A DNA stretch of 64,000 nt from Oscillospiraceae bacterium (GTDB lineage: Bacteria; Bacillota; Clostridia; Oscillospirales; CAG-272). Position 1 is the stretch's first letter. The number at the start of each line of letters is the position of its first letter. Under the pieces are notes generated by a model. The model was not told where the DNA came from, did no database searches, and saw only the letters and a program-made list of their open reading frames with translations. The DNA is taken from NCBI GenBank assembly GCA_015063845.1, contig SVTJ01000001.1:248001-312000 (forward strand), read 5' to 3'. The translations under genes were made by a program, and so were the position numbers. Below are positions 1 to 10,069 of the stretch, piece by piece.

Positions 1-335
1 TGATCGTTTCTGCTTCTCGCCGTGTGAAGTCTCTTTCCTGCGTCGCCTATTCGCTTAGTAAGCTCCGCCTCAACGAACATATGTATGTCCTCGCAGCCCA
101 TATCAAAAGCGAGTGCGCCGCTCTCTATATCATCAAGTATACCGCCAAGCCCCTCGACAATGCTCACGCAGTCAGAAGCTGAGATGATCCCCTGCTTTGC
201 CAACATATTGGCATGCGCAATAGAACCCTCAATATCCTGACGGTACATCTTACAGTCAAATCTTATCGATGAATTGAAGTCGTCTGCCTTACTGTCAAGT
301 GCCTTGGCAAACCTTCCTGCCCACATTTTTTCCAT
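1..335 (-). CDS. argH: Argininosuccinate lyase, N-terminal part (cut by window edge)
   Basis: Last step of arginine synthesis: cleaves argininosuccinate to arginine and fumarate. The visible 111 codons begin MEKMWAGRF and reach the family motif TARSRND at the left edge; the segment DIHMFVEAELTKRIG is also typical of the aspartase/fumarase-superfamily lyase ArgH. The remaining three quarters of the gene lies outside the window. A second in-frame ATG lies three codons on (MWAGRF), and either could be used. It follows argG by 63 nt on the same strand and is surely co-transcribed with it. Identification rests on direct reading of the translation; confidence is high although partial. Confidence 0.95.
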   Translation of the reverse strand, partial: MEKMWAGRFAKALDSKADDFNSSIRFDCKMYRQDIEGSIAHANMLAKQGIISASDCVSIVEGLGGILDDIESGALAFDMGCEDIHMFVEAELTKRIGDAGKRLHTARSRND

Positions 336-352
336 GTCTATTTATACACGTG

Positions 353-387
353 TTGCCCGCCACCCCTAAAAACGGGATGCCAGGCAA
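353..387 (-). other. Intercistronic hairpin between argG and argH
   Basis: On the minus-strand transcript a 14-bp stem (one G-G mismatch, two G-U pairs) closes a 7-nt loop. No uridine run follows, so it is not a canonical intrinsic terminator. It could set the argG:argH ratio, mark a processing site or protect mRNA. Seen in sequence; role inferred. Confidence 0.55.
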
Positions 388-398
388 TCGTGTGCTCC

Positions 399-1631
399 TT
401 AGTTATTCTTATTGTTCTTTGCGTTTACCTGAGCCTGAACCTTTATCGGCAGACCGAAGAGGTTGATAAATCCTGCGGAATCAGCCTGGTTGTAAACGTT
501 GTCCTCACCGAAGGTAGCGATCTCCTCGGAGTAGAGCGAATAGTCACTCCAAGCGCCGGCCTTGATGATATTGCCCTTGTAGAGCTTGAGTCTTACCTTA
601 CCCGTTACGTTCTCCTGTGTCTTATCAACGAATGCGGAAAGAGCCTCACGAAGAGGTGTGAACCACTGACCGTTGTAAACAAGATCAGCAAACGTGATAG
701 CAAGCTCCTGCTTCTTATGAGCGGTGTACTTATCGAGACAAAGTGTCTCAAGATAGTTGTGTGCTGCGTAAAGGATCTCTCCACCGGGAGTCTCATATAC
801 ACCACGACACTTCATACCTACCAAACGGTTTTCAACGATATCAAGAAGTCCGATACCGTTCTCACCGCCAACCTTATTGAGGTTGAGGATGATATCCTTT
901 GCACTCATCTTCTCGCCGTTGAATGCTACGGGACGGCCCTGCTCAAAATCAAGTGTGATGTACGTAGGAGCGTCGGGAGCCTGAATGGGAGAAACGCCCA
1001 TCTCAAGGAAGCCTTCCTTCTCATAAAGAGGCTCATTGCCCGCATCCTCAAGATCAAGGCCCTCGTGGCTAAGGTGCCAGAGGTTCTTATCCTTTGAATA
1101 GTTAGTCTCGCGGTTTATCTTAAGAGGAACGTTGTGTGCCTCGGCATACTCGATCTCCTCCTCACGGGACTTGATGTTCCACTCACGCCAAGGAGCGATA
1201 ATGGGCATATCAGGAGCGAAAGCCTTGATAGTAAGCTCAAAACGTACCTGGTCGTTACCCTTACCCGTACAGCCGTGACAAATAGCATCAGCTCCCTCAG
1301 CCTTTGCTATTTCAACGATACGCTTAGCAATAACGGGACGAGCAAAGGACGTACCGAGAAGATACTCCTCATACTTAGCTCCTGCCATCATTGTGGGAAT
1401 TACGTAATCGTCAACGAATTCCTCGGTAAGGTCCTCAACGTATATTTTAGAAGCACCGGTCTTAATAGCCTTTTCCTCAAGGCCCTCAAGCTCATCGCTC
1501 TGACCGACGTTTCCGCTAACAGCAATAACCTCACAGTTGTTGTAGTTCTCCTTAAGCCACGGAATTATGATTGAAGTATCAAGTCCGCCCGAATACGCCA
1601 AAACAACCTTTTTAATGTTCTTCTTATCCAT
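399..1631 (-). CDS. argG: Argininosuccinate synthase
   Basis: Condenses citrulline and aspartate with ATP to argininosuccinate in the cytosol. The protein is 410 aa; the N-terminal PP-loop AYSGGLDTS (residues 12-20) binds ATP pyrophosphate, and the downstream segment [19 protein letters not shown] motif (here [14 protein letters not shown]) is diagnostic of the family. The start at 1631 is chosen because GGAGG sits 5 nt upstream of the ATG; an upstream in-frame extension of 12 codons has no ribosome site and would run through a predicted ArgR box. First gene of an argG-argH operon with its own consensus promoter. Arginine biosynthesis; function certain by motif. Confidence 0.97.
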   Translation of the reverse strand: MDKKNIKKVVLAYSGGLDTSIIIPWLKENYNNCEVIAVSGNVGQSDELEGLEEKAIKTGASKIYVEDLTEEFVDDYVIPTMMAGAKYEEYLLGTSFARPVIAKRIVEIAKAEGADAICHGCTGKGNDQVRFELTIKAFAPDMPIIAPWREWNIKSREEEIEYAEAHNVPLKINRETNYSKDKNLWHLSHEGLDLEDAGNEPLYEKEGFLEMGVSPIQAPDAPTYITLDFEQGRPVAFNGEKMSAKDIILNLNKVGGENGIGLLDIVENRLVGMKCRGVYETPGGEILYAAHNYLETLCLDKYTAHKKQELAITFADLVYNGQWFTPLREALSAFVDKTQENVTGKVRLKLYKGNIIKAGAWSDYSLYSEEIATFGEDNVYNQADSAGFINLFGLPIKVQAQVNAKNNKNN

Positions 1632-1653
1632 ATTGACCTCCACGCCGCAAGCG

Positions 1654-1690
1654 GCATTTTTATTCATTATTTACGCATAAAATATATGCA
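1654..1690 (-). promoter_or_regulatory. Two ArgR/AhrC-like boxes downstream of the argG start site
   Basis: Read on the minus strand, 1654-1668 is AATGAATAAAAATGC, very close to the Bacillus AhrC ARG box, and 1672-1690 is an AT-rich imperfect palindrome of the TGCATA...TATGCG type. They lie between the predicted +1 (about 1702) and the argG ribosome site, where a repressor would block elongation or initiation. Inference by similarity of motif only. Confidence 0.5.
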
Positions 1691-1708
1691 TCGCGTTCTT
1701 TCCCGTAT

Positions 1709-1737
1709 ATTATACACCATATAAAAGCATATGTCAA
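1709..1737 (-). promoter_or_regulatory. argG promoter, sigma-A consensus
   Basis: On the minus strand -35 TTGACA (1732-1737) and -10 TATAAT (1709-1714), both perfect, are separated by 17 bp. This separates argGH from the upstream ilv-leu operon. Predicted transcription start near 1702. Confidence 0.85.
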
Positions 1738-1773
1738 TACGCCGAACAACGATATTTTGACAAGATTTTCCGC

Positions 1774-1834
1774 TCATAATGAGCATTATGCACAACAATG
1801 CATATTATGCAATACATATGCACAACGCATGCAT
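1774..1834 (-). promoter_or_regulatory. Upstream cluster of TGCATA/TATGCA palindromes (putative ArgR operator)
   Basis: Upstream of the argG -35 lie at least three related AT-rich near-palindromes: around 1774-1793, a perfect odd palindrome TGCATATTATGCA at 1799-1811, and around 1815-1834. The spacing and resemblance to ARG boxes suggest cooperative hexamer binding by ArgR. The rest of the 1632-1958 intergenic stretch holds the promoter, these boxes, a short TTTCTAA/TTAGAAA inverted repeat at 1851-1871 and the ilvE-distal hairpin. Motif-based inference. Confidence 0.4.
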
Positions 1835-1917
1835 CGAAAATCCTTGAGAGTTTCTAAATTCGACTTAGAAATAGATTTGCATATTATACATTAATATGTA
1901 TTCTCATTTACGCACCG

Positions 1918-1950
1918 ATACCGCAGACACAATTTATGTGCCTGCGGTAT
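1918..1950 (-). other. Hairpin downstream of ilvE
   Basis: Arms ATACCGCAG and CTGCGGTAT (9 bp, extendable with CAC/GTG) fold immediately after ilvE on the minus-strand transcript. No U-run follows. It may end the ilv-leu message inefficiently or stabilise its 3' end. Confidence 0.45.
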
Positions 1951-1958
1951 TAACAGTT

Positions 1959-3029
1959 TTAGTCAACCTTTACAGTCCAACCAAAGTCATCGGCTATCTT
2001 ACCCCACTGAATACCCGTAAGAGTATCGTAGAGCTTTTGAGCGACAGATCCGATCTCTCCGTTATTAATAATCATCTTAAGGTCACCCGTATCGAGAAGT
2101 CCCATAGGCGATACGACTGCCGCCGTACCCGTTCCAAACGCCTCGTCGAGCTTGCCGTTATTGTACGCGTCAATAACCTCTTCAAGCGCGAGCTTACGCT
2201 CTTCTACCTTATATCCGAGAGATCGAAGAAGCTTTATACAAGAGTCACGCGTTACACCGGGAAGAATATTTCCCTCCTCCAGCGCGGGAGTTACAACTGT
2301 ACCGTCTATAACAAAGAACACGTTCATAGCACCGACCTCGTCGATGTACTTGTGCTCAATACCGTCAAGCCAAAGCACCTGAGAATATCCAAGCTTCTCT
2401 GCCTTTTCCTGACCGATAAGGGAGCAAGCGTAGTTACCGCCAACTTTAGCGAATCCCGTACCGCCCTTTACAGCTCTTACGTATTCTCTCTCAACAAATA
2501 TCTTTACGGGCTTGATTCCCTCGGGATAATAAGAGCCAACGGGGCTGAGAATGATTATGAACTTATAGCTGTGTGAAGGATGAACACCGATATGAACGTC
2601 CGTTGCAATTATAAAAGGACGGATATAGAGCGATGTTCCGTCAAGCACGGGCACCCAATCCTTCTCAACGCTCACAAGCGCCTTAATAGCATCAAGAACG
2701 TCGGAGGGCTCAAGATGAGGTATGCAAAGACGTGTGTTTGTGTTGTTCATGCGCTCAATATTCTTGTCGGGTCTGAAAAGCTGTATATCACCGACGGGTG
2801 TTCTGTAAGCCTTAAGTCCTTCAAACATCTCCTGAGCATAGTGGAACACCATGCAGGCAGGATCAAGAGAAAGATTCTGGTAAGGAATTATTCTCGCGTC
2901 ATGCCAGCCCATTCCCTTATCATAATCCATAATAAACATATGATCGGTAAAATATTTACCAAATCCGAGGTTATTCCAGTCGGGTTTAGCTTTTCTTTCT
3001 GCAACCAGATCGTATTTAATGTTAAGCAT
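1959..3029 (-). CDS. ilvE: Branched-chain amino acid aminotransferase
   Basis: Transfers the amino group of glutamate to the 2-oxo acids of Leu, Ile and Val, the last step for all three. At 356 aa it matches the class IV PLP aminotransferase (BCAT II) length. The PLP lysine is K195 within GTGFAKVGGNYA, and EMFEGLKAYR and the EVGAMNVFFV segment are family hallmarks. The gene is the last of the ilvB-to-ilvE run; leuB lies 30 nt upstream. Starting ATG is preceded by AAAGGAAAT, a reasonable ribosome site. No anomalies. Confidence 0.96.
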   Translation of the reverse strand: MLNIKYDLVAERKAKPDWNNLGFGKYFTDHMFIMDYDKGMGWHDARIIPYQNLSLDPACMVFHYAQEMFEGLKAYRTPVGDIQLFRPDKNIERMNNTNTRLCIPHLEPSDVLDAIKALVSVEKDWVPVLDGTSLYIRPFIIATDVHIGVHPSHSYKFIIILSPVGSYYPEGIKPVKIFVEREYVRAVKGGTGFAKVGGNYACSLIGQEKAEKLGYSQVLWLDGIEHKYIDEVGAMNVFFVIDGTVVTPALEEGNILPGVTRDSCIKLLRSLGYKVEERKLALEEVIDAYNNGKLDEAFGTGTAAVVSPMGLLDTGDLKMIINNGEIGSVAQKLYDTLTGIQWGKIADDFGWTVKVD

Positions 3030-3059
3030 CTTAATTATTTCCTTTCAAATACATAAAAA

Positions 3060-4130
3060 TTATATATTGGAGGCAATAATTGTTCCCATCTCGGAGCAAC
3101 CAACCTTCATAAATCCGTCTTTGTATATATCGGCGGTGCGGTATCCGTCATCAAGAGCCTTATTTACAGCGTTTTCGATAGCATCAGCTTCCTCTGCCAT
3201 ATCAAAGGAGTAACGAAGCATCATTGCAGCTGACATTATAGTTCCGATGGGATTTGCTATATCCATGCCCGCAATATCGGGAGCAGAGCCGTGAATGGGC
3301 TCATACATACCGAGCGTTGTAGAGGAAAGGCTTGCTGAGGGCATCATACCAATAGACCCCGTGAGCATACTTGCCTCGTCGGAAAGAATATCACCGAACA
3401 TATTCTCGGTAACGATAACGTCAAACTGTGACGGATTCTTTATAAGCTGCATAGCTGTATTATCAACGAGAATATCGGAATACTCCACGTCGCTGTACTC
3501 TTCTGCGAGCTTATGCATAACGGCTCTCCAAAGTCTCGAGGAATCAAGAACGTTTGCCTTATCGACAGACGCGACGCGTCCGCTTCTCTTTCTTGCGCTT
3601 TCAAAAGCTACACGACCGATCCTCTCGATCTCGTGCTCACTGTAAGTCATCTCATCGGTAGCGACCTTTTCGCCATCAACCACCTCGGTTCTTCTCTTTC
3701 CGAAGTAGATACCACCCGTAAGCTCACGAACGATCATAAGATCGATTCCGTTGCCTACGATAGAAGGCTTGAGGGGAGATGCGTCCGCAAGCTGTGAGAA
3801 AAGCTTTGTGGGACGGAGATTAGCAAAAAGACCAAGCTCACTTCTCACCGCAAGAAGAGCCTTTTCTGGTCTCACAGAGGGATCAACGTTATCCCACTTA
3901 GGACCGCCGACAGCACCAAGCAAAACACTATCCGCCGCCTTACACTTTGACATACCCTCATCGGTTATCGGAACGCCGTATTTATCAATGCTGCATCCAC
4001 CGATATCGACCTCGGTATAATTAAACTTGTGACCGTATTTCTCACAAACAACGTCAAGTACCTTAATAGCTTGGTCGACTATCTCGGGACCTATGCCGTC
4101 ACCCTTAAGGACCGTAATATTCTTAACCAT
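3060..4130 (-). CDS. leuB: 3-Isopropylmalate dehydrogenase
   Basis: NAD-dependent oxidative decarboxylation of 3-isopropylmalate to 2-oxoisocaproate in leucine synthesis. The 356-aa protein opens with GDGIGPE (residues 10-16), carries the substrate-binding [12 protein letters not shown] segment and the metal-binding motif with DNTAMQLI followed by [13 protein letters not shown], all typical of the isocitrate/isopropylmalate dehydrogenase superfamily. The leader sequence GLFANLRP separates it from isocitrate dehydrogenase. leuD ends 6 nt upstream, so the two are translationally close. Confidence 0.96.
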   Translation of the reverse strand: MVKNITVLKGDGIGPEIVDQAIKVLDVVCEKYGHKFNYTEVDIGGCSIDKYGVPITDEGMSKCKAADSVLLGAVGGPKWDNVDPSVRPEKALLAVRSELGLFANLRPTKLFSQLADASPLKPSIVGNGIDLMIVRELTGGIYFGKRRTEVVDGEKVATDEMTYSEHEIERIGRVAFESARKRSGRVASVDKANVLDSSRLWRAVMHKLAEEYSDVEYSDILVDNTAMQLIKNPSQFDVIVTENMFGDILSDEASMLTGSIGMMPSASLSSTTLGMYEPIHGSAPDIAGMDIANPIGTIMSAAMMLRYSFDMAEEADAIENAVNKALDDGYRTADIYKDGFMKVGCSEMGTIIASNI

Positions 4131-4136
4131 TATATA

Positions 4137-4622
4137 TCACTTCTTTCCAATAGAATTCATAAGACCGTCAGCCTTGATTATTTCCTTTACGAAGTCGGGA
4201 AAAGGCTCTGCCTGATAGGTCTCGTTTTTAGTGTGATTTGTAATTATTCCCGTATCAAAATCAACGGAAACGTCGTCACCGTTAGCTATTTTTTCGCTCG
4301 CTTCGGGACATTCGAGAATTGCAAGACCGATATTTATGGAATTTCTGAAGAATATTCTTGCGAAGGTCTTTGCGATAACGCAAGAGATACCCGAATTTTT
4401 AATAGCTATGGGAGCGTGTTCACGTGAAGAACCGCAACCGAAGTTTGCTCCTCCAACCATTATATCGCCGTTCTTTACCTTCTTGGTAAAGTCCTTGTCG
4501 ATATCCTCCATACAGTGAGACGCAAGCTCCTTATGATCCGCAGTATTAAGGTAACGTGCGGGAATGATAACGTCGGTATCAACGTTATCGCCATACTTAT
4601 GTACATATCCTTTTGCGTTCAT
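4137..4622 (-). CDS. leuD: 3-Isopropylmalate dehydratase, small subunit
   Basis: Swivel-domain subunit of isopropylmalate isomerase, which with LeuC moves the hydroxyl group of isopropylmalate. It is 161 aa, the short archaeal/clostridial LeuD type. YLNTAD near the N terminus and [15 protein letters not shown] with [14 protein letters not shown] are the conserved substrate-recognition segments. It starts 13 nt after the leuC stop, with an AAGGAGAG ribosome site, and precedes leuB. Confidence 0.95.
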   Translation of the reverse strand: MNAKGYVHKYGDNVDTDVIIPARYLNTADHKELASHCMEDIDKDFTKKVKNGDIMVGGANFGCGSSREHAPIAIKNSGISCVIAKTFARIFFRNSINIGLAILECPEASEKIANGDDVSVDFDTGIITNHTKNETYQAEPFPDFVKEIIKADGLMNSIGKK

Positions 4623-4634
4623 AGCTTACTCTCC

Positions 4635-5897
4635 TTACTTCAAGTCTCTGGGGTCGCAAATTCTGCCCGCGACGGCGCTCGCAGCCGCGACCTCGGGGCT
4701 TGCGAGATATATCTTAGAGGTAACATGACCCATACGGCCGACAAAATTTCTATTTGTTGTCGCAACCGCTATCTCGTCCTCAGCAAGAATACCCATATAT
4801 CCGCCAAGACAAGGACCGCACGTAGGAGTGGAAACGACACATCCCGCATCGATAAACGTATCAATATAGCCAAGCTTTATGGACTCCTTATATATGGTCT
4901 GAGTTGCGGGAATGATGATGCATCTTACACCCTTTGCAACGTGCTTACCTGCAAATATTTCAGCCGCAGCCTTCATATCGGAAAGTCTTCCGTTTGTACA
5001 AGAACCGATAACGACCTGATCGGGTACTATGTCCGCGAGCTCGCGAGCGTTCTTTGTGTTTTCGGGAAGATGAGGACAAGCAACGGTAGGCTCGATAGCG
5101 CTAAGGTCGATTACGTACGTCTCATCATACTCAGCGTCTGCGTCAGCCTTATATACCTTGAATTCTCTGTTAACTCTTCCCTTTACATATTCAAGGGTTA
5201 CGTCGTCAACTTCAAATATACCGTTCTTAGCTCCTGCCTCGATAGCCATATTTGCCATACAAAGTCTATCGTCCATCGACAAGGAAGCAAGTCCCTCACC
5301 TGTAAACTCCATTGAGCGGTAAAGTGCGCCGTCAACTCCTATCATACCGATAATATGGAGTATAACGTCCTTACCCGAGACAAGGGGATCAAGCTTACCC
5401 TTAAGCTCGAATTTTATAGCGGAAGGCACCTTGAACCAAGCTTCGCCCGTTGCCATTCCGGCCGCCATATCCGTACTACCAACACCCGTTGAAAACGCTC
5501 CGAGAGCGCCGTAAGTACAGGTATGTGAGTCAGCACCGATAACGCACTCACCGGGACCAACAAGTCCCTTCTCGGGGAGCAGCGCGTGCTCGATACCCAT
5601 ATCGCCAACATCAAAGTAATTAGTTATATCAAAGCTTTTCGCAAACATACGGCATTGCTTGCACTGCTGAGCTGCCTTGATATCCTTATTGGGAACAAAG
5701 TGGTCCATAACAAGGGCTATCTTGTTCTTATCAAAGACTTCGTTAAAGCCGTTTTTGTTGAACTCATTGATAGCTACGGGAGAGGTGATATCGTTTCCGA
5801 GAACAAGATCAAGCTTTGCCATGATAAGCTGACCCGCTCTTACGCTGTCAAGCCCCGCGTGAGCTGCCAATATTTTTTGTGTCATTGTCATTCCCAT
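4635..5897 (-). CDS. leuC: 3-Isopropylmalate dehydratase, large subunit
   Basis: Aconitase-family catalytic subunit carrying the [4Fe-4S] cluster. The 420-aa protein has cluster cysteines in [12 protein letters not shown] and [13 protein letters not shown] and the early DHFVPNKD and [11 protein letters not shown] segments. The start at ATG 5897 is chosen because GGAGG lies 8 nt upstream; a TTG five codons earlier overlaps that ribosome site and is unlikely. LeuC of this length (about 420 aa) pairs with the short LeuD that follows, as expected for the HACN-like type. Confidence 0.96.
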   Translation of the reverse strand: MGMTMTQKILAAHAGLDSVRAGQLIMAKLDLVLGNDITSPVAINEFNKNGFNEVFDKNKIALVMDHFVPNKDIKAAQQCKQCRMFAKSFDITNYFDVGDMGIEHALLPEKGLVGPGECVIGADSHTCTYGALGAFSTGVGSTDMAAGMATGEAWFKVPSAIKFELKGKLDPLVSGKDVILHIIGMIGVDGALYRSMEFTGEGLASLSMDDRLCMANMAIEAGAKNGIFEVDDVTLEYVKGRVNREFKVYKADADAEYDETYVIDLSAIEPTVACPHLPENTKNARELADIVPDQVVIGSCTNGRLSDMKAAAEIFAGKHVAKGVRCIIIPATQTIYKESIKLGYIDTFIDAGCVVSTPTCGPCLGGYMGILAEDEIAVATTNRNFVGRMGHVTSKIYLASPEVAAASAVAGRICDPRDLK

Positions 5898-5916
5898 ACG
5901 TATTTCCTCCAACGGG

Positions 5917-7584
5917 TTAATTGACTGATAATTTCTTGTTTACAGCACACATAAGAGCGCATATGGAAGACGCGATAATATCGTCATGTACGCCTGCTCC
6001 CCAAACTGTCTTTCCGTCGTCAAAGGTGATACTTACGTATGTCACAGCCTTTGAAGAAGAGCCGACCGAGAGCGCGTGCTCGGTATATGTGAGATTTGTA
6101 AAGTCGATGTCAAACTGTTTTTTGATCGCATTGCTGACTGCGTCAAGGTGTCCGTTACCGTCAGCGGATATGTCATAAGTCTCACCGCCGTGATTTATGG
6201 TAACGATAGCTTTCATAGAATCGCTCTTACGTACAAAGTGATAATCCACAAGCTCAACAGGAGTATTTATGCCGACATATTCCTTCTCAAATATTTCAAG
6301 CACCTCTGTGGGAGAAAGCTCCTTGTGAGAACGGTCTGAGTAACCCTTGACTGTATATCCGACCACCTCGCGCATCTTGGGAGGAAGAACGTAACCGAAG
6401 TTATGCTCAAGCAGATAACCGATACCTCCCTTGCCAGACTGAGAATTGATACGGATAACGTCCGTCTCGTATTCTCTTCCGACGTCCTTGGGGTCGATAG
6501 GAAGATAAGGTACCGTCCAATAGCGGCAAGTATGGTCCTCTCTCCACTTCATACCCTTTGCGATAGCGTCCTGATGTGAGCCCGAGAATGCGGCAAACAC
6601 AAGCTTTCCTGCGTAAGGAGTTCTATCATAAACGGACATTCTCGTAACTCTCTCGTAAAGCTCGGTAACCTCCGGCATATTCGAGAAATCAAGCTTAGGA
6701 TCTACGCCCTGAGCGAACATATTGAGTGCCAAAGTAACTATATCTGCGTTACCTGTTCTCTCTCCGTTACCAAAAAGCGTTCCCTCAATTCTGTCACCGC
6801 CTGCAAGCAGACCCATCTCGGAATCCGCAACAGCGCAGCCTCTGTCGTTGTGGGGGTGGAGAGATATTATAACGTTCTCTCTGTACTTAAGGTTATCATT
6901 CATATATTCAACCTGATTTGCGTAAACGTGAGGCATCGATACCTGAACGGTTACGGGCAGATTGATTATAACCTTTTTCTCGGGTGTGGGCTTCCACACA
7001 TCAAGAACAGCATTGCATATCTCAAGCGCAAACTCGGGCTCTGTACCCGTAAAGGACTCGGGAGAATACTCATATCTGTAATTCACACCCATTTCCTCGC
7101 TATACTTATTGAAAAGCTTAGCGCCCTCAACAGCAATGTCGATTATCTCCTGCTTTGACTTCTTAAATACCTGCTCTCTCTGAGCCACGGAAGTAGAGTT
7201 GTAGAGGTGAACGATTGCGTTCTTTGCGCCCTTAAGACTTTCAAAGGTCTTCTTTATTATGTGCTCTCTTGACTGTGTGAGCACCTGAACCGTGACGTCA
7301 TCGGGGATAAGATCTTCCTCGATAAGAGTACGCAAGAATTTATACTCTGTCTCGGAAGCCGCGGGAAATCCAACCTCTATCTCCTTAAAGCCGATTTTTA
7401 CGAGAAGCTTGAAGAAGTCAAGCTTTTCTTCAAGGCTCATAGGAATAATGAGAGCCTGGTTACCGTCTCTGAGGTCAACCGAGCACCATATAGGCGGCTC
7501 TTTTATGTAGTTCTTCTGTGCCCACTTTGCCTTAGTAGCGGGAGCGGGAAAATACTGTCTTGTGTATTTTATTGCGTTATTCAT
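5917..7584 (-). CDS. leuA: 2-Isopropylmalate synthase
   Basis: First committed step of leucine synthesis: acetyl-CoA plus 2-oxoisovalerate. The 555-aa protein is the long LeuA type 2. The catalytic DRE-TIM barrel has [11 protein letters not shown] near residue 37 and the metal-binding HPHNDRG with [15 protein letters not shown]; the C-terminal regulatory domain, roughly residues 430-555, is complete and would bind leucine for feedback inhibition. It lies 20 nt upstream of leuC and 22 nt downstream of ilvD. Confidence 0.96.
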   Translation of the reverse strand: MNNAIKYTRQYFPAPATKAKWAQKNYIKEPPIWCSVDLRDGNQALIIPMSLEEKLDFFKLLVKIGFKEIEVGFPAASETEYKFLRTLIEEDLIPDDVTVQVLTQSREHIIKKTFESLKGAKNAIVHLYNSTSVAQREQVFKKSKQEIIDIAVEGAKLFNKYSEEMGVNYRYEYSPESFTGTEPEFALEICNAVLDVWKPTPEKKVIINLPVTVQVSMPHVYANQVEYMNDNLKYRENVIISLHPHNDRGCAVADSEMGLLAGGDRIEGTLFGNGERTGNADIVTLALNMFAQGVDPKLDFSNMPEVTELYERVTRMSVYDRTPYAGKLVFAAFSGSHQDAIAKGMKWREDHTCRYWTVPYLPIDPKDVGREYETDVIRINSQSGKGGIGYLLEHNFGYVLPPKMREVVGYTVKGYSDRSHKELSPTEVLEIFEKEYVGINTPVELVDYHFVRKSDSMKAIVTINHGGETYDISADGNGHLDAVSNAIKKQFDIDFTNLTYTEHALSVGSSSKAVTYVSITFDDGKTVWGAGVHDDIIASSICALMCAVNKKLSVN

Positions 7585-7606
7585 ATTTTTCTGTTCCTTC
7601 GATAAA

Positions 7607-9271
7607 TTACTTCATTACAGCACCCTTGTCAGCGCCACTGACAAGTCTTGCGTATCTTGCAAGCCAGCCCGTCTTGATATTTGGCTCAGGAGCTACGTAT
7701 TTAGCGCGTCTTTGGGCGAGCACCTCATCACTGACGAGAACGTTGATAGATGCACCGGGAATGTCGATATCAATGATATCTCCCTCCTCTATAAGTGCGA
7801 TATTACCGCCATCGGCAGCCTCGGGAGAAACGTGACCGATAGAAGCACCGCGGGAAGCACCCGAGAAACGTCCGTCAGTAATAAGAGCGACTGTCTTATC
7901 AAGCTTCATTCCCGCAAGAGCACTTGTGGGATTGAGCATCTCTCTCATACCGGGACCACCCTTGGGACCCTCATATCTGATAACTACGACGTCACCGTCA
8001 ACTATCTTGCCTGAATAAATAGCCGCAATAGCTTCATCTTCGCTGTTAAATACTCTTGCGCGTCCGCTGTGCTTAAGCATCTCGGGAGCGACCGCGCTTC
8101 TCTTAACAACACAGCCGTTCTGCGCGATATTACCCCAGAGTATCTGGATACCGCCCGTCTGGCTGTACGGATCTTCAATGTGTCTGATAGAGCCCTCGTT
8201 CTTTATGTATGCGCCCTCGATGTTTTCACCGAGAGTCTTACCCGTAACGGTAAGAGCGGAGGTGTCAAGAAGTCCCTTCTTTACAAGCTCTGCCTGAACG
8301 GCGGGAATACCGCCTGCCGCGTCGAGGTCCTGCATATGCGTAGGACCTGCGGGAGCGAGGTGACAGAGATTGGGAACTCTCTCACTCATCTCGTTAAAGA
8401 GATTGAGATCGAGCTCAACACCCGCCTCATTCGCGATAGCGAGAAGATGAAGCACGCTATTGGAGCTGCATCCGAGCGCCATATCGCAAGCAAGTGCGTT
8501 GCGAATAGACTTTTCATTGATTATATCGCGTGCGCAGATGTTCTTTCTTACAAGCTCCATAATAGCCATACCTGCGTGCTTAGCAAGTATAACTCTCTTG
8601 TTGCTTACAGCGGGTATAGTACCGTTTCCGGGTAGTGCGATACCAACCGCTTCGCAAAGACAGTTCATGCTGTTCGCGGTATACATACCTGCGCAGCTTC
8701 CGCATCCGGGACAAACACCCTGCTCACATTCTTCAAGCTTGCACTCGTCGATAATGCCCGCCTTGTATGCGCCGACTGCCTCGAACATCTTCGAGAGGCT
8801 GACCTCGTCGCCGTCATAAGTACCAGCGAGCATAGGTCCGCCGCTGCAAACGACCGCGGGAACGTTCATTCTTACCGCCGCCATTACCATACCGGGAACT
8901 ATCTTGTCGCAGTTGGGAACGAGCACGAGTCCGTCGAGCTGATGCGCCATGGTCATCGTCTCAACGCTATCGCATATAAGCTCACGGCTCGCGAGCGAAT
9001 ACTTCATTCCGATGTGTCCCATAGCGATACCGTCACAAACACCTATAGCGGGAATAAGCACGGGTGTACCTCCCGCCATTCTGATACCCGCCTTGACCGC
9101 CTCCGCGATCTTATCAAGATGGATATGTCCGGGGACTATCTCGCTGTGCGCGCTGACAACACCGATAAGTGGGCGTTCAAGCTCCTCTTTTGTGTAGCCC
9201 ATAGCATAAAACAAGCTTCTGTTCGGTGCTCTTTCAGCACCCTTTGTTACGTTATCGGAACGAAGTGACAT
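7607..9271 (-). CDS. ilvD: Dihydroxy-acid dehydratase
   Basis: Fe-S enzyme dehydrating 2,3-dihydroxy-isovalerate and -methylvalerate to the 2-oxo acids, shared by Ile, Val, Leu and pantothenate synthesis. At 554 aa it has full length. Cluster cysteines appear in [10 protein letters not shown] and [30 protein letters not shown] and [14 protein letters not shown] are family signatures. It follows the ECF transporter gene by 27 nt in the operon. Confidence 0.97.
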   Translation of the reverse strand: MSLRSDNVTKGAERAPNRSLFYAMGYTKEELERPLIGVVSAHSEIVPGHIHLDKIAEAVKAGIRMAGGTPVLIPAIGVCDGIAMGHIGMKYSLASRELICDSVETMTMAHQLDGLVLVPNCDKIVPGMVMAAVRMNVPAVVCSGGPMLAGTYDGDEVSLSKMFEAVGAYKAGIIDECKLEECEQGVCPGCGSCAGMYTANSMNCLCEAVGIALPGNGTIPAVSNKRVILAKHAGMAIMELVRKNICARDIINEKSIRNALACDMALGCSSNSVLHLLAIANEAGVELDLNLFNEMSERVPNLCHLAPAGPTHMQDLDAAGGIPAVQAELVKKGLLDTSALTVTGKTLGENIEGAYIKNEGSIRHIEDPYSQTGGIQILWGNIAQNGCVVKRSAVAPEMLKHSGRARVFNSEDEAIAAIYSGKIVDGDVVVIRYEGPKGGPGMREMLNPTSALAGMKLDKTVALITDGRFSGASRGASIGHVSPEAADGGNIALIEEGDIIDIDIPGASINVLVSDEVLAQRRAKYVAPEPNIKTGWLARYARLVSGADKGAVMK

Positions 9272-9298
9272 AATTTGACCTCTCTGTTTTAATTAAGA

Positions 9299-9910
9299 TT
9301 ATTTTGTTACTGCCTTTACTACCGAGGATATTACGGGAGCAAGGACTATATTAATAATTAACTCAACAATAAAATTGATACCTACAAGTCCCGTAAATAC
9401 ATAAGCGAGAACCTGTGTACCACCTGCCCAAGCGACAAGCGTATCATAGAAAAATAGCGAAAGACCTATAAGGAACAGTCCCGTATTAATGATAGGAGCG
9501 GAAGCCGCTGCCAACACGGCTGCAACGATCTCTTTTTTCTTGTTGTCGTTGCTGTTTTTTGTAAGTGCTTTATATATTATACCCGGAACAAATCCTGCCG
9601 CAGCGCCCTTAACGATGCAAATAAGCGCCGTAAGTATCGGATTGATGCCCCAAAGTATAAAGCCACCTGCGTCAATGCCCGTTACGCACTGAATAACCAC
9701 AACTATTCCAAAAGCCGCACCCAAGACTGCACCGTGATAACAACCGAGCACTATCGAGCCTATGACGATAGGAACTAAAACAAGTGAAAAAGAAAAAGGT
9801 AAAAACGGAACTTTGATAGCGCCGCCAAGTAATTGAAGAACTATGACAAGTGCTAAAAGCATTGCCATTTCGACCATTCTCAGTACCTTTTGATTTCTGT
9901 TAACTGGCAT
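9299..9910 (-). CDS. ECF transporter S component, probably for pantothenate (PanT-like)
   Basis: Small membrane protein of 203 aa with about six hydrophobic segments, of the energy-coupling-factor substrate-binding (S component) class. The start at 9910 is set by AAGGAGGGTAAGAAA directly upstream; a start 11 codons earlier would include the ribosome site. It needs the EcfA/A'/T module, which is not in this window. Substrate is inferred: it sits directly after a pantothenate-kinase-like gene inside a pathway that makes the pantothenate precursor 2-oxoisovalerate. Riboflavin, queuosine-precursor or other vitamin transport cannot be excluded from sequence alone. Confidence 0.75.
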   Translation of the reverse strand: MPVNRNQKVLRMVEMAMLLALVIVLQLLGGAIKVPFLPFSFSLVLVPIVIGSIVLGCYHGAVLGAAFGIVVVIQCVTGIDAGGFILWGINPILTALICIVKGAAAGFVPGIIYKALTKNSNDNKKKEIVAAVLAAASAPIINTGLFLIGLSLFFYDTLVAWAGGTQVLAYVFTGLVGINFIVELIINIVLAPVISSVVKAVTK

Positions 9911-9923
9911 TTTCTTACCCTCC

Positions 9924-9974
9924 TTAAACCAAAGTACAGCCAAACGTGCTGTCTTTAAAAAGCTGAGTAAACAT
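9924..9974 (-). CDS. Putative 16-codon leader peptide before the ECF transporter
   Basis: Short frame MFTQLFKDSTFGCTLV with an AAAGGAGA ribosome site 7-8 nt before its ATG. Its TAA stop is embedded in the start of the ribosome site of the transporter gene, so translation of the leader could be coupled to the transporter. An ACAGC/GCTGT hairpin (9936-9952) lies within the frame. Function unknown; whether it is translated is untested. Confidence 0.35.
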   Translation of the reverse strand: MFTQLFKDSTFGCTLV

Positions 9975-9989
9975 ATAAAATTCTCCTTT

Positions 9990-10069
9990 GGGACTTACAC
10001 CCATGGCTACCGTCCGACGACGCGGTACAGTGCAATAAAATTTATAATAATCGGCACGAGCCGTTATTA
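9990..10069 (-). promoter_or_regulatory. Structured leader between coaX and the ECF transporter gene
   Basis: Right after the coaX stop the minus-strand transcript can form three hairpins: 10045-10069 (TAATAA arms around CGGC/GCCG), 10008-10027 (8 bp with one bulged G and a 4-nt loop), and 9990-10002 (GGG/CCC), the last abutting the leader-peptide ribosome site. The layout suggests a small cis-regulatory RNA, but I could not match it to preQ1, THF, TPP, cobalamin or FMN riboswitch consensus patterns. Confidence 0.35.

Noticed and set aside
390..1097. Long plus-strand open frame of 235 codons opposite argG
   Set aside because: Antisense shadow of argG, which has full conserved motifs; no ribosome site or family similarity recognised.
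4515..5315. Plus-strand frame of 266 codons opposite leuC/leuD
   Set aside because: Shadow of two clear enzymes, low-complexity composition, no ribosome site.
9911..10069. Known vitamin riboswitch (preQ1, THF, TPP, cobalamin, FMN)
   Set aside because: No match to the conserved core sequences that I know; reported only as an unclassified leader.
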